DNA from: Nonlabens antarcticus
GTDB taxonomy: Bacteria > Bacteroidota > Bacteroidia > Flavobacteriales > Flavobacteriaceae
Assembly: GCF_015356755.1 (NCBI RefSeq)
Contig: NZ_JADFCO010000056.1
Coordinates: 1 to 64,000, forward strand
Length of the DNA: 64,000 nt
Direction: 5' to 3'
Shown one piece after another: positions 27,948 through 36,310 of the stretch (positions are counted from its first letter, which is position 1; each line of letters begins with the position of its first letter). Under the pieces are notes generated by a model that saw only the letters and a list, made by a program, of their open reading frames with translations, was not told the origin of the DNA and did no database searches. The position numbers were made by a program, and so were the translations under genes.

Positions 27948-29402
27948 ATGAAAAATTTACATAAATATACTATCGTTCTTCTAACCTTTATGAGTATTGC
28001 AATCGTGTCTTGTACAAACGATTTTGAAGAACTGAATACTAATCCTAATGCGCCAGTGAGTGTACAACCCAGTCTGTTATTCCGTCAGGTGATTTACGAT
28101 TATGGCGAGCAAATGTCTTATGAAGGTTTTGTCGCAGGCGGTTTGCTTAGTCAGCATGTAACAGCCTTAGACTTTAATCTGTTTGATAGGCATGCCTTAA
28201 AAAGTCCGCAATTGGGTGGTGATCCTTGGCCTATTTTTTATAAGAATCTGCGGGATAATGAAATCATCATAAACCAGTCTCAGAATACACCCGCATTTGC
28301 CGTTTATGAAGGTCCAGCGCTAATTTTTAAAGCTTATATGACGGCGGCATTGACAGATATATTTGGTGATGTTCCCTATTCAGAAGCATTTAAAGGTTTA
28401 GATGGCGTTGTTCAACCCAAATATGATTTGCAAGAAGATATTTATTTGAAACCAGATGGAATCTTAGACAATCTGGACAAAGGAATTGCAGCCATAGAAA
28501 ACTATGGCGGTTCCATCAGGTTAGAAGGTGATGTTTTATTCAATGGTGATCTCGACGCGTGGATTCGCTTTGCAAACAGTTTGAAAATTAAAGCGCTGGT
28601 GCGTATTTCAGGAAGGGAGAACGTTTCTGCGAGATTACAAGCGTTGTACAATGAGCAAAATTATATCAGTTCTAATGCTGAAAATGCAGTCTTCAATTTT
28701 ACCGATGGAGAACCTAACAACTTTCGTCTAGCTCGATTGAGAGCTGGAGACTTTAATAATTTTGTGATGAGCGAGACTATTGAAGAGATCTTAGAAGATC
28801 TGGAAGATGATCGTATTAATATTCTTTATAGACCTCGAGCAAACAATGCAAATGGTGATAATTTTGAGGGACTAATCAATGGGATTGATGCGTCCTCTAC
28901 TTCAGTTAGTCTAGCAGATTACTCCCTAGCAGGCACTGTTTTTAGAGAAAATACAGGAATGCTGGATGCTAATTACATGACGTCATGGGAAACTAATTTC
29001 CTGCTTGCAGAAGCTGCACAAAAAGGAATTATTACCGCACCGGCAAAACAATTGTATGATACTGGAGTAACCCAAGCTTACGAGTATTGGAATACTGTTT
29101 TACCCGCAAATTATTTAGCGACAATTGGCGCCTATGGTGCAAATGGCAATGATCCAATACAGCAAATCATTACCCAAAAATGGATCGCAAGCATCATCAA
29201 CGGGTATGAAGGATGGATCGAATACCGCAGAACGGGATTTCCTGTATTCAAAGATGTATCGGCCAGTTTAAATAACGGATTGATCCCGGTAAGAATGCCT
29301 TACCCTGCAGAAGAAGCAGCTTTAAATTCCGACAATTACAACGCTGCGGCTAACGCTACTAATGACAACAGTATCAATGTGCCAGTCTGGTGGGATGAGT
29401 AA
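27948..29402 (+). CDS. SusD-like (SusD_RagB/SusD-like_2) nutrient-binding lipoprotein
   Basis: About 484 residues from the Met of KNLHKYTIVLLTFMSIAIVSC, which has a lipobox. An earlier in-frame Met 15 codons upstream adds only a polar leader and was rejected. Family features are DFEELNTNPNAP after the Cys, AAALTDIFGDVPYSEAF-type residues, DAWIRFANSLKIKALVRIS and the C-terminal WIASIINGYEGWIEYRRTGFP. It is paired with the SusC gene 150 bp upstream. Ligand unknown. Confidence 0.9.
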   Translation: MKNLHKYTIVLLTFMSIAIVSCTNDFEELNTNPNAPVSVQPSLLFRQVIYDYGEQMSYEGFVAGGLLSQHVTALDFNLFDRHALKSPQLGGDPWPIFYKNLRDNEIIINQSQNTPAFAVYEGPALIFKAYMTAALTDIFGDVPYSEAFKGLDGVVQPKYDLQEDIYLKPDGILDNLDKGIAAIENYGGSIRLEGDVLFNGDLDAWIRFANSLKIKALVRISGRENVSARLQALYNEQNYISSNAENAVFNFTDGEPNNFRLARLRAGDFNNFVMSETIEEILEDLEDDRINILYRPRANNANGDNFEGLINGIDASSTSVSLADYSLAGTVFRENTGMLDANYMTSWETNFLLAEAAQKGIITAPAKQLYDTGVTQAYEYWNTVLPANYLATIGAYGANGNDPIQQIITQKWIASIINGYEGWIEYRRTGFPVFKDVSASLNNGLIPVRMPYPAEEAALNSDNYNAAANATNDNSINVPVWWDE

Positions 29403-29537
29403 CAAATATAAAATCAAAACAAAAATTAAAAAAAAGGGTGTTAGTCTACAGTATTGCGTATAAAATACAAAGTCTGAAAAGGGATTAACGATTGAAAGTT
29501 TTTGATTTATTAACTCAGAAATTTTAACCATCTAAAC

Positions 29538-29563
29538 GTTCTCGACTGCGCTAGAACTGACAT
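29538..29563. repeat. 26-bp dispersed repeat, family 2, copy A
   Basis: Its reverse complement matches 55750-55775 at 25 of 26 positions. The core TCGA-n6-TCGA is partly symmetric. It is non-coding here, just before the symporter gene. Confidence 0.8.
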
Positions 29564-29566
29564 TTT

Positions 29567-29601
29567 ACTAAATACTAAATACTAAATACTAAATACTAAA
29601 T
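29567..29601. repeat. 7-bp tandem repeat (ACTAAAT x5) abutting a start codon
   Basis: Five perfect units of ACTAAAT. The last base of the array is the first base of the TTG start codon of the symporter gene, so a change in copy number would alter the distance between promoter and start. Confidence 0.9.
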
Positions 29602-30950
29602 TGGATTTCCTTACCCAGACATCAACATTACAGTGGCTTCTCATCATAGGGAGTAGTTTGACTTTTTTCATACTAGCACCATATGCGAAAGATCTAGCGA
29701 CCTTTTTTAAAGCGCAACACCGTGGCAAAGCACCTAACATGATGATGCTTACAGGGAGCTTGATCATTTCCTGGATATTTGCAAAAAGCATTACGAACGC
29801 AGCAAATCTGGGATTGGAATTTGGCCTGGTAGGAGGTGTGGCTTATGCTGGTTATTATTTATCCTTTGCAGTAGCGGGAGTTATTATTTATCAATTACGT
29901 ACTGTAGGAGGCTACACCAGTATTCATCATTTTTTAACCGATAAATATGGTCGTAAGGCGGTAGGCTTATTTTCAATATTGATCAGTTTTAGGTTGTTCA
30001 ATGAAGTATGGTCAAATACCATGGTCATTGGGACTTATTTTGGTGATATGGGAAGTACACCTTATTATACTTCCATTATTGTTTTTACCCTAATGACACT
30101 AGCATATACTCTAAAAGGTGGTTTGAGCAGCTCTATATTTACAGATGTGATCCAGATGGTTCTGTTTTCTGTCTTATTGATTATCATTCTAGGAGTTATT
30201 TTTACCGAGCCTTCAACTGACATTAGCGGAATGATGAGCAGCGGCACCTGGTCCATGGAAATGGGATTGAACCTTTTCTTTGCAGCAATCCTCCAAAGCT
30301 TTTCCTACCCTTTCCATGATCCCGTACTAACAGATCGCGGATTCATTAGCAGTCCTATAATCACTAGGAAAAGTTTTTTCTGGGCTGCAATTTTAGGAGC
30401 TATTTGTATTATTCTTTTTAGTGTTGTGGGAGTCTATGCTCAGCAAGAAGGAATGCAAGGACAAGCTGCGGTTGAAGTGGCGAAAAAGTTGGGTGTTGTC
30501 TTATTATTAGTGATTAATTTTATAATGATAACTAGTGCCTCAAGTACTCTGGATAGTACATTCTCAAGTTTTTCAAAATTGCTTGCGGTCGATTTAAACT
30601 TAGGTCAAACAGTATCTTTTGGCCGCATTATGATGGTGGTGGTTGCTATTCTGGGAACCATACCCGTTTTTCTGAATGCTGAAATATTAAGTGCTACCAC
30701 CATTAGTGGAACGATGGTAATAGGGTTGACTCCCGTTTTTTTGTTATGGAAAATGAAAGCACCGCAAATCAGTTATTTTTTATCTGTAATTTGCGGGCTT
30801 GTTTTCGGGATGCTGCTCCTCTTTGAATGGTTTCCTGAAGACCTTATTTTTACAACGGGAAAATATGCTTCTCTTTTGTGGATCAATGTTTATGGAATAT
30901 TTTTCAGTTTTACTTTCTTCTTACTGCCAGCATGGATAAAGAAATCATAG
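29601..30950 (+). CDS. Sodium:solute symporter (SSS family)
   Basis: A 449-residue inner-membrane protein with about 12-13 hydrophobic segments. Its SSS-type features are the QLRTVGGYTSIHHFLTDKYG segment after helix 2-3, GGLSSSIFTDVIQMVLF (the sodium/solute symporter signature region) and a Ser-rich ITSASSTLDSTFSSFSK stretch contributing sodium ligands. TTG at 29601 is the only start that keeps helix 1. It lies between SusCD and the metallophosphoesterase-like gene, overlapping the latter by 19 bp. It probably carries the SusCD ligand across the inner membrane; identity unknown. Confidence 0.88.
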   Translation: MDFLTQTSTLQWLLIIGSSLTFFILAPYAKDLATFFKAQHRGKAPNMMMLTGSLIISWIFAKSITNAANLGLEFGLVGGVAYAGYYLSFAVAGVIIYQLRTVGGYTSIHHFLTDKYGRKAVGLFSILISFRLFNEVWSNTMVIGTYFGDMGSTPYYTSIIVFTLMTLAYTLKGGLSSSIFTDVIQMVLFSVLLIIILGVIFTEPSTDISGMMSSGTWSMEMGLNLFFAAILQSFSYPFHDPVLTDRGFISSPIITRKSFFWAAILGAICIILFSVVGVYAQQEGMQGQAAVEVAKKLGVVLLLVINFIMITSASSTLDSTFSSFSKLLAVDLNLGQTVSFGRIMMVVVAILGTIPVFLNAEILSATTISGTMVIGLTPVFLLWKMKAPQISYFLSVICGLVFGMLLLFEWFPEDLIFTTGKYASLLWINVYGIFFSFTFFLLPAWIKKS

Positions 30951-31759
30951 ATCTAGGACGCAAGTCGGGCAAAATGTTACTTTTTGGTGGCGTGTATAGC
31001 AACTTACAGGCTTTAACAAGTTTGATTCAATTTGCAAGACAACACGATATCCCAGCAAAGAACTGTATTTCTACCGGCGATTTAATTGGGTATTGTGGAC
31101 AACCACAAGAAACATTCGATCTTTTTAAGTCTTGGGGAGCTCACAGCATTTTAGGCAATGTAGAAATCCAGTTAAGAGACGATCAGGATGATTGTGGTTG
31201 TGATTTTACCGCTGGTTCACGATGTGATGGCTTTAGTGAGATCTGGTTCGCTTTCGCGAAAGCGAACCTTCATTCCAACTCAAAAGAATTTTTCAAATCA
31301 TTACCAGATCATATTACATTTAAGTATGCGGGTAAAAACATGGGCGTAGTTCATGGAAGTTTTGAAAATGTATCCCAATTCATATTCAAGTCCACCACTT
31401 GGGAAGAAAAGCAAGCAAGCTTAGAAGCCTTGAATGCTGATGTTATCATCGCTGGACACTGTGGGTTGCCATTTACAGATAAAACAGATTCTAAAACCTG
31501 GTTGAATCCAGGAGTTATAGGTATGCCAGCAAACGATGGTCAAAGTTCAACATGGGCGATGATCATTGATGATGCTGACGGTTTTGAGTACCAGCACTTC
31601 CGTTTGACCTATGATTATGAAACTGCCATGAACGCTATGATAAAGCAAGATCTTCCTCAGGAATATGTGAGAACATTAGAAACTGGAATATGGGATAATA
31701 TGGAAATTCTCCCAATGACAGAAAAGGTTCTTCAAGGCAGCGAATTATTGCTGGCTTAA
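30932..31759 (+). CDS. Metallophosphoesterase-fold protein with degenerate metal site
   Basis: 275 residues of the calcineurin-like phosphoesterase fold (COG0639/MJ0936 type). The start at 30932 (MDKEIIDLG) overlaps the symporter by 19 bp; an earlier in-frame start lies deep inside that gene. Against the canonical order, motif 1 (D-x-H-G-N) reads GGVYSN, so Asp and His are lost. Motif 2 GDLIGY is kept. Motif 3 (GNHE/D) reads GNVE. VHGS is kept. The final GHTH reads GHCG. Three or more metal ligands are therefore missing, while Cys residues accumulate (DDCGCDF, SRCDGF, GHCG). It may bind a different metal or have lost catalysis. The palindrome codes FAFAKAN. Confidence 0.8.
   Translation: MDKEIIDLGRKSGKMLLFGGVYSNLQALTSLIQFARQHDIPAKNCISTGDLIGYCGQPQETFDLFKSWGAHSILGNVEIQLRDDQDDCGCDFTAGSRCDGFSEIWFAFAKANLHSNSKEFFKSLPDHITFKYAGKNMGVVHGSFENVSQFIFKSTTWEEKQASLEALNADVIIAGHCGLPFTDKTDSKTWLNPGVIGMPANDGQSSTWAMIIDDADGFEYQHFRLTYDYETAMNAMIKQDLPQEYVRTLETGIWDNMEILPMTEKVLQGSELLLA
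31249..31264. repeat. 16-bp palindrome copy 7 (coding, AFAKA frame)
   Basis: Exact copy coding WFAFAKANL in the metallophosphoesterase-like protein. Confidence 0.95.
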
Positions 31760-31872
31760 AGAATGATTCAAGACTTATCTTCTAATTCTCTGGTCTATTT
31801 TAGAAATCGTCCAAAAGGTTTTTCTAATCAAACGCAAGAGAGATAGGATTGTTTCCAAATTAGCTTAAAAGC

Positions 31873-31904
31873 AAACAGCCCGAAAAGTAATTTTCGGGCT
31901 GTTT
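31873..31904. terminator. Bidirectional rho-independent terminator
   Basis: A 14-bp perfect stem AAACAGCCCGAAAA / TTTTCGGGCTGTTT with a GTAA loop. It lies between the convergent phosphoesterase-like and metK genes and serves both directions. Confidence 0.9.
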
Positions 31905-31920
31905 GTTTATACTGGTATTC

Positions 31921-33177
31921 TTAAAGCTTAAAAGCCTCTTTTACCTGGTCTACAAAATCTAATTTCTCCCAAGTAAACAATTCTACTTCCCTTGTGATTT
32001 TTCCATTGTAAGGAGATTCGAATACTTTAGTTACTGTTTTAGGTTCTCTACCCATGTGACCATAAGCGGCTGTATCTCGATAAATAGGATTGCGCAGTTT
32101 CAAGCGGCTTTCAATAGCTGCTGGACGCATGTCGAATAGTTCCCTAACTTTTACCGCAATCTCACCATCGGTCATATCCACTTTAGAGGTACCATAAGTG
32201 TCTACATAGATAGAAGTAGGCTCAACAACGCCTATGGCATAAGAAACTTGAACTAAAACCTCTGTTGCGAGACCTGCAGCGACTAAGTTTTTCGCAACGT
32301 GTCTGGCAGCATAAGCAGCACTACGATCTACTTTTGATGGATCTTTTCCAGAAAATGCTCCACCACCGTGAGCCCCTTTTCCACCATAGGTATCTACTAT
32401 TATTTTACGACCCGTAAGCCCTGTATCTCCGTGAGGACCACCTATTACAAATTTACCAGTAGGGTTGATGTGATAAGTAATCTTGCCATTGAAAAGTTTC
32501 TGAGCATAATCTGGCAATAAAGCAGTTACTCTAGGCATCAAGATTTCAACAAGATCTTTTTTAATTTGAGCCAGCATCGCTTCATCATCTTCATTGAATG
32601 GATCATGCTGTGTAGAAATCACGATAGCATCGATGCGCTGTGGCACATTGTCATCGCTGTACTCTATGGTTACTTGAGATTTTGCATCAGGTCGTAAATA
32701 AGTAATGTCCTTATTTTCCCGACGCAACTTTGCAAGTTCTATTAATATTTTATGGGAGATATCCAGGGCGAGTGGCATGTAATTCTCCGTCTCATTAGTT
32801 GCATAACCGAACATCATTCCCTGATCTCCAGCGCCCTGCTCTTCCTTACTCTCCCGATCAACGCCTTGATTAATATCTTGCGATTGCTCGTGAATTAAGG
32901 AAATCACTCCACAGGAATCGCCAGAGAATTTATATTCCCCCTTTGTATAACCTATCTCGTTGATGATATCTCGCGCAATAGTTTGCACGTCTAGATACGT
33001 GTCAGACTTGACCTCGCCAGCGAGAACTACTTGTCCTGTAGTTACAAGGGTCTCACAAGCAACCTTAGATTCAGGATCAAAAGCTAGAAAGTTATCTAGT
33101 AAGGCATCACTTATCTGGTCTGCTACTTTATCTGGGTGACCTTCACTCACAGATTCTGATGTAAATAAATATGGCAT
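31921..33177 (-). CDS. metK: S-adenosylmethionine synthase
   Basis: 418 residues from the start at 33177 ([18 protein letters not shown]). A Met 16 codons upstream would read through the palindrome repeat and is not used in the family. It makes S-adenosylmethionine from methionine and ATP. Signature motifs are GEGAGDQG-type ([15 protein letters not shown]), [16 protein letters not shown] and the ATP-binding GHPDK. The length is normal for Bacteroidota enzymes. It is transcribed alone, away from the methionine genes. No SAM riboswitch is seen upstream of it, unlike the two neighbouring methionine units. Confidence 0.97.
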   Translation of the reverse strand: MPYLFTSESVSEGHPDKVADQISDALLDNFLAFDPESKVACETLVTTGQVVLAGEVKSDTYLDVQTIARDIINEIGYTKGEYKFSGDSCGVISLIHEQSQDINQGVDRESKEEQGAGDQGMMFGYATNETENYMPLALDISHKILIELAKLRRENKDITYLRPDAKSQVTIEYSDDNVPQRIDAIVISTQHDPFNEDDEAMLAQIKKDLVEILMPRVTALLPDYAQKLFNGKITYHINPTGKFVIGGPHGDTGLTGRKIIVDTYGGKGAHGGGAFSGKDPSKVDRSAAYAARHVAKNLVAAGLATEVLVQVSYAIGVVEPTSIYVDTYGTSKVDMTDGEIAVKVRELFDMRPAAIESRLKLRNPIYRDTAAYGHMGREPKTVTKVFESPYNGKITREVELFTWEKLDFVDQVKEAFKL

Positions 33178-33187
33178 GTCGTTATAA

Positions 33188-33203
33188 CGCTTTCGCGAAA
33201 GCG
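33188..33203. repeat. 16-bp palindrome copy 8 (5' leader of metK)
   Basis: Exact copy 10 bp upstream of the metK start codon. If translated it would read SRKR, but the true start lies after it. Confidence 0.95.
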
Positions 33204-33743
33204 TATTTATTAGAAACACTTTCACATTTAATAAAAAAGTATGTAGGAAGAAGGACTGTGCGCGGATAAATACTTCTGATTTAGCATTTGTGTTCTACCA
33301 TGGTAAAACGAGGGAGCAAGCAGTCAAATCATTCCTCTTTCAGACATCAAATATACATATTATGACATGACGCAGGCTGCGGTAGTATAGATTTTGTGAT
33401 CTCTTTAATCTATTTTAATGATAGGCCTACTACACCAACTCTTCAGGACTCTTTTTTTTAAATCCAATGGCTTGATGTTTCTTAAAAGCATCAGAGAAAC
33501 ATAGGATTCGGGAATAAAACTTGCTATAATTGATAAACTTTTTTTAAAGCTCTGGAAGCATCAGAAATAAAATATAAACTTTATATTAAATTAATAATCA
33601 ATTGATTAAGCGTATTAATCGGGTTTTAAATTATAATTTTTTATATCCTTAAATCCGTTTGAAATATAAATAGACCATAAAAAATTAGGTATCTCCATTT
33701 TAATTATTGAATCTTTACATTCAAGTTCATAACCATACTGAAA
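33204..33743. other. Non-coding region between metK and the met operon
   Basis: About 540 bp, AT-rich, with no credible reading frame on either strand. It must hold the divergent promoters of metK and of the metY riboswitch transcript. A -7-like box for metK is listed separately. Nothing else was recognised. Confidence 0.5.
33348..33355 (-). promoter_or_regulatory. Possible -7 element for metK
   Basis: TATATTTG on the minus strand, an exact TAnnTTTG match, about 170 bp upstream of the metK start. No clear TTG box lies 17-23 bp further up. Confidence 0.4.
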
Positions 33744-33860
33744 TTATCAAGAAAGGACGAGGGAACAGACCCGTTGACTCCTTAGCAACCCTTTATTTAT
33801 TGAAAAATAAATAATGAAGGTGCTAATTGCTGCTCGCAACTATGCGAGACAAGATGATAC
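33744..33860 (+). ncRNA. SAM-I (S-box) riboswitch upstream of metY-metX-hom
   Basis: Conserved S-box elements appear in order: TTATCAAGAAAGG, GAGGGAACAGACCCGTTGA, CCTTAGCAACCC, AAGGTGCTAATTGCTGC, a CTCGC/GCGAG hairpin and a closing GATGATA that pairs with TTATCA (P1). SAM binding should repress the downstream genes. No classic terminator with a T run is seen before metY, so the control step (translation or an alternative structure) is open. Confidence 0.92.
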
Positions 33861-33989
33861 ACATGTAAGTAGGTTACACTACCACAAGTTTCTTTTTTGA
33901 TTTTTCCATCACGCAACAGCGGGACGGTAAATCTATATTTCTAATGGTTCTGCGCATTAATCAAATTTCTAATTTAAAAAAGAAACAAA

Positions 33990-35282
33990 ATGTCAGATCA
34001 AAAGTTTTCAACCCAAGCATTACATGCAGGACATGATGTAAAAGTTCATGGCGGCACTAGAGCTGTTCCCTTGTACCAGACTACCAGTTATGTCTTTAAC
34101 AACAGTGACCATGCAGCTAATTTATTTGCCTTAAAAGAGCCAGGGTGGATTTACACCAGACTTAATAATCCTACCGTTGACGTACTAGAACAACGTCTCG
34201 CCGCACTTGAGGGTGGCATTGCAGCGGTAGCAACGGCTTCAGGAACTAGCGCGATTTCTACAACCTTATTGACCTTATTGCGAGCTGGCGATCACATCGT
34301 TGCGAGCAATTCGCTTTATGGTGGCACGTTCAACTTACTTTCGGTGACTTTACCTAGGCTGGGGATTACGACCACATTTGTAAATCCCAACGATGACGAT
34401 GCTTTCGCAAATGCTACTCAAGAAAACACCAGAGCAATTTTTGTAGAATCCTTGGGCAATCCTAAACTTGATGTGCTGGATCTCAAAAAAATAAGCAAAC
34501 AAGCCAAAGCTGCTAAAATACCGTTGATTGTAGATAATACGGTGGCGACTTCCTACTTGCTTAAACCTATTAAACACGGTGCAAATATTGTTATTCACTC
34601 CTTAACAAAATACATCAACGGTAACGGTACAGCATTAGGTGGTATAATAATCGACGCGGGAACCTTTGACTGGACTAATGGGAAATTTCCAGAATTTACA
34701 GAGCCGTCTGCGGGTTATCATGGTCTGGTTTACAGCGAGGCGCTGGAAGCAGCAGCTTTCATAGCTAAGGTTAGAATTGAGGGGTTGCGAGATTTAGGCG
34801 GTGCTATTTCTCCGTTTAATGCATGGCAGATAATTCAGGGACTTGAAACGCTCGATATTAGAATGGAAAAGCATAGTAAAAGCGCTTTGGATTTGGCCAA
34901 ATGGTTGGAGCAACAAGATGATGTGGCGTGGGTAAATTATCCTGGTCTTGAATCTAGCGATTATTTTGACCTAGTTCAGGAATATCTACCTAATGGCCAG
35001 AGTGGTGTGGTAACCTTCGGTGTTCATGGTGGCTATGAAAGTGCTAAAAAGGTGGTGGATAGTACTAAGGTGTTCTCTCTTCTCGCAAATATAGGAGATA
35101 CAAAATCGCTCATAATTCACCCAGCAAGTACGACTCACCAGCAGTTAAAGGATGAAGACCAGTTGAGCACAGGTGTCACTAAGGATCTAATCAGATTATC
35201 TGTGGGACTAGAAGACTTAACCGACTTGAAGCAGGACCTAACTAATGCCTTCAAAAAAATCAAGGCCTCAGTTCTCGCTTAA
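33990..35282 (+). CDS. metY: O-acetylhomoserine aminocarboxypropyltransferase (sulfhydrylase)
   Basis: A 430-residue PLP enzyme of the Cys/Met metabolism family. It has YTRLNNPTVDVLEQRLAALEGG, SLYGGTFNL, the NTVATSYLLKPIKHGANIVIHSLTKY region with the Schiff-base Lys in HSLTKYINGNG, and C-terminal HPASTTHQQL. The length and the EPGWIYTR start region favour MetY (O-acetylhomoserine plus sulfide to homocysteine) over cystathionine enzymes of about 380 residues. It is the first gene under the SAM-I riboswitch. Its stop overlaps the metX start (TAATG). A degraded palindrome (GCTTTCGCAAATGC at 34401) codes AFANA. Confidence 0.93.
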   Translation: MSDQKFSTQALHAGHDVKVHGGTRAVPLYQTTSYVFNNSDHAANLFALKEPGWIYTRLNNPTVDVLEQRLAALEGGIAAVATASGTSAISTTLLTLLRAGDHIVASNSLYGGTFNLLSVTLPRLGITTTFVNPNDDDAFANATQENTRAIFVESLGNPKLDVLDLKKISKQAKAAKIPLIVDNTVATSYLLKPIKHGANIVIHSLTKYINGNGTALGGIIIDAGTFDWTNGKFPEFTEPSAGYHGLVYSEALEAAAFIAKVRIEGLRDLGGAISPFNAWQIIQGLETLDIRMEKHSKSALDLAKWLEQQDDVAWVNYPGLESSDYFDLVQEYLPNGQSGVVTFGVHGGYESAKKVVDSTKVFSLLANIGDTKSLIIHPASTTHQQLKDEDQLSTGVTKDLIRLSVGLEDLTDLKQDLTNAFKKIKASVLA

Positions 35283-36283
35283 TGTTGGAAAATTTGAAAT
35301 ATATATATCTTCAAGATTTGCAACTGCGGTCTGGAAAGAAACAGAACATTAGTGTTTCGTATCAGATTTTTGGGCGTGAGTTACACAGCGCGCCCATTAT
35401 TCTGGTCAATCATGCGTTGACGGGAAATTCCAGTGTGACGGACTGGTGGAGTCCGATTGTGGGTGCTGGTAAAACGATAGACTTGGATCAATTTACGGTG
35501 TTAGCGCTGGATATTCCGGGTAATGGTTTTGATAGCAATACAGAACACTTGATCTACAATTATCAGGATTTTTGCCTGGCCGATGTTGCCCTCGCTTTCG
35601 CGAAAGCGATAGAATCTTTGAAAATTTACACCATAGATTTGGGAGTAGGTGGGAGCATAGGCGGCGCATTGTTATGGGAAATACTAGCTATCAGACCTAA
35701 GCTCTTTAAAACTATCGTACCTATCGCCGCAGACTGGAAAGCCACGGACTGGTTGATGGCATGCTGCCATGTGCAAGAGACGATTTTAAGTAATTCTAAC
35801 AAGCCCTTGCAAACTGCTCGCCAGCATGCGATGACATTCTACCGTTCTCCACAAGGTTTAAAAAACAAATTTAATAGAGAAGTGGAAGGTGAAGATTTCC
35901 AAGTGAAAGCTTGGCTCAATTTTCATGGAACATCGTTGGAAAAGCGATTTGTTTTACCGTCTTACCGGTTGTTAAATCATCTATTGTGGAACACAGATGC
36001 TTCAAGAAATTATTATGGTAAAATTGAACAAATGGTTGCAGTAAGTGACACTAGAATTGAATTGATTGCAATCGATAGTGATGGTTTTTTTCTAGCGTCA
36101 GAAGATCAACAAACCTATGAATTGCTCAAAGGGGAACATGAGATTGACTATCATGAAATAAAGAGTTTGCATGGCCACGATGCTTTTTTAATAGAGCACG
36201 ATCAGGTATCGCAAATTTTAAGTAAAATAATTATAAACCAATTGAACCTCTCGCTGGTGGACTTGTCAGCGGCTGTTCTTTAA
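35282..36283 (+). CDS. metX: Divergent homoserine O-acetyltransferase (alpha/beta hydrolase)
   Basis: A 333-residue alpha/beta-hydrolase. It has HALTGNSSVTDWW (oxyanion region), nucleophile elbow GVGGSIGGAL (canonical GGSMGGMQ), acid IAIDSDGFF and final GHDAFLIEH with the catalytic His, all in MetX order. It is shorter than most MetX proteins because part of the lid is reduced. It acetylates homoserine for MetY. It is translationally coupled to metY and followed by homoserine dehydrogenase, so substrate supply and use are in one riboswitch-controlled operon. The palindrome codes LAFAKAIES in a helix. Confidence 0.87.
   Translation: MLENLKYIYLQDLQLRSGKKQNISVSYQIFGRELHSAPIILVNHALTGNSSVTDWWSPIVGAGKTIDLDQFTVLALDIPGNGFDSNTEHLIYNYQDFCLADVALAFAKAIESLKIYTIDLGVGGSIGGALLWEILAIRPKLFKTIVPIAADWKATDWLMACCHVQETILSNSNKPLQTARQHAMTFYRSPQGLKNKFNREVEGEDFQVKAWLNFHGTSLEKRFVLPSYRLLNHLLWNTDASRNYYGKIEQMVAVSDTRIELIAIDSDGFFLASEDQQTYELLKGEHEIDYHEIKSLHGHDAFLIEHDQVSQILSKIIINQLNLSLVDLSAAVL
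35593..35608. repeat. 16-bp palindrome copy 9 (coding, AFAKA frame)
   Basis: Exact copy coding ALAFAKAIESL in the helix before the nucleophile elbow of MetX. Confidence 0.95.
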
Positions 36284-36310
36284 AATGGATCTAAGATCTA
36301 CCATCAGATT

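Noticed and set aside
33178-33225. N-terminal extension of metK (16 extra codons, [15 protein letters not shown])
   Set aside because: It reads through the palindrome repeat and is absent from the MetK family; the motif-rich start [17 protein letters not shown] at 33177 is the real one.
34401-34414. GCTTTCGCAAATGC in metY as a palindrome copy
   Set aside because: Two mismatches in 14 and no longer self-complementary; kept only as a possible decayed copy.
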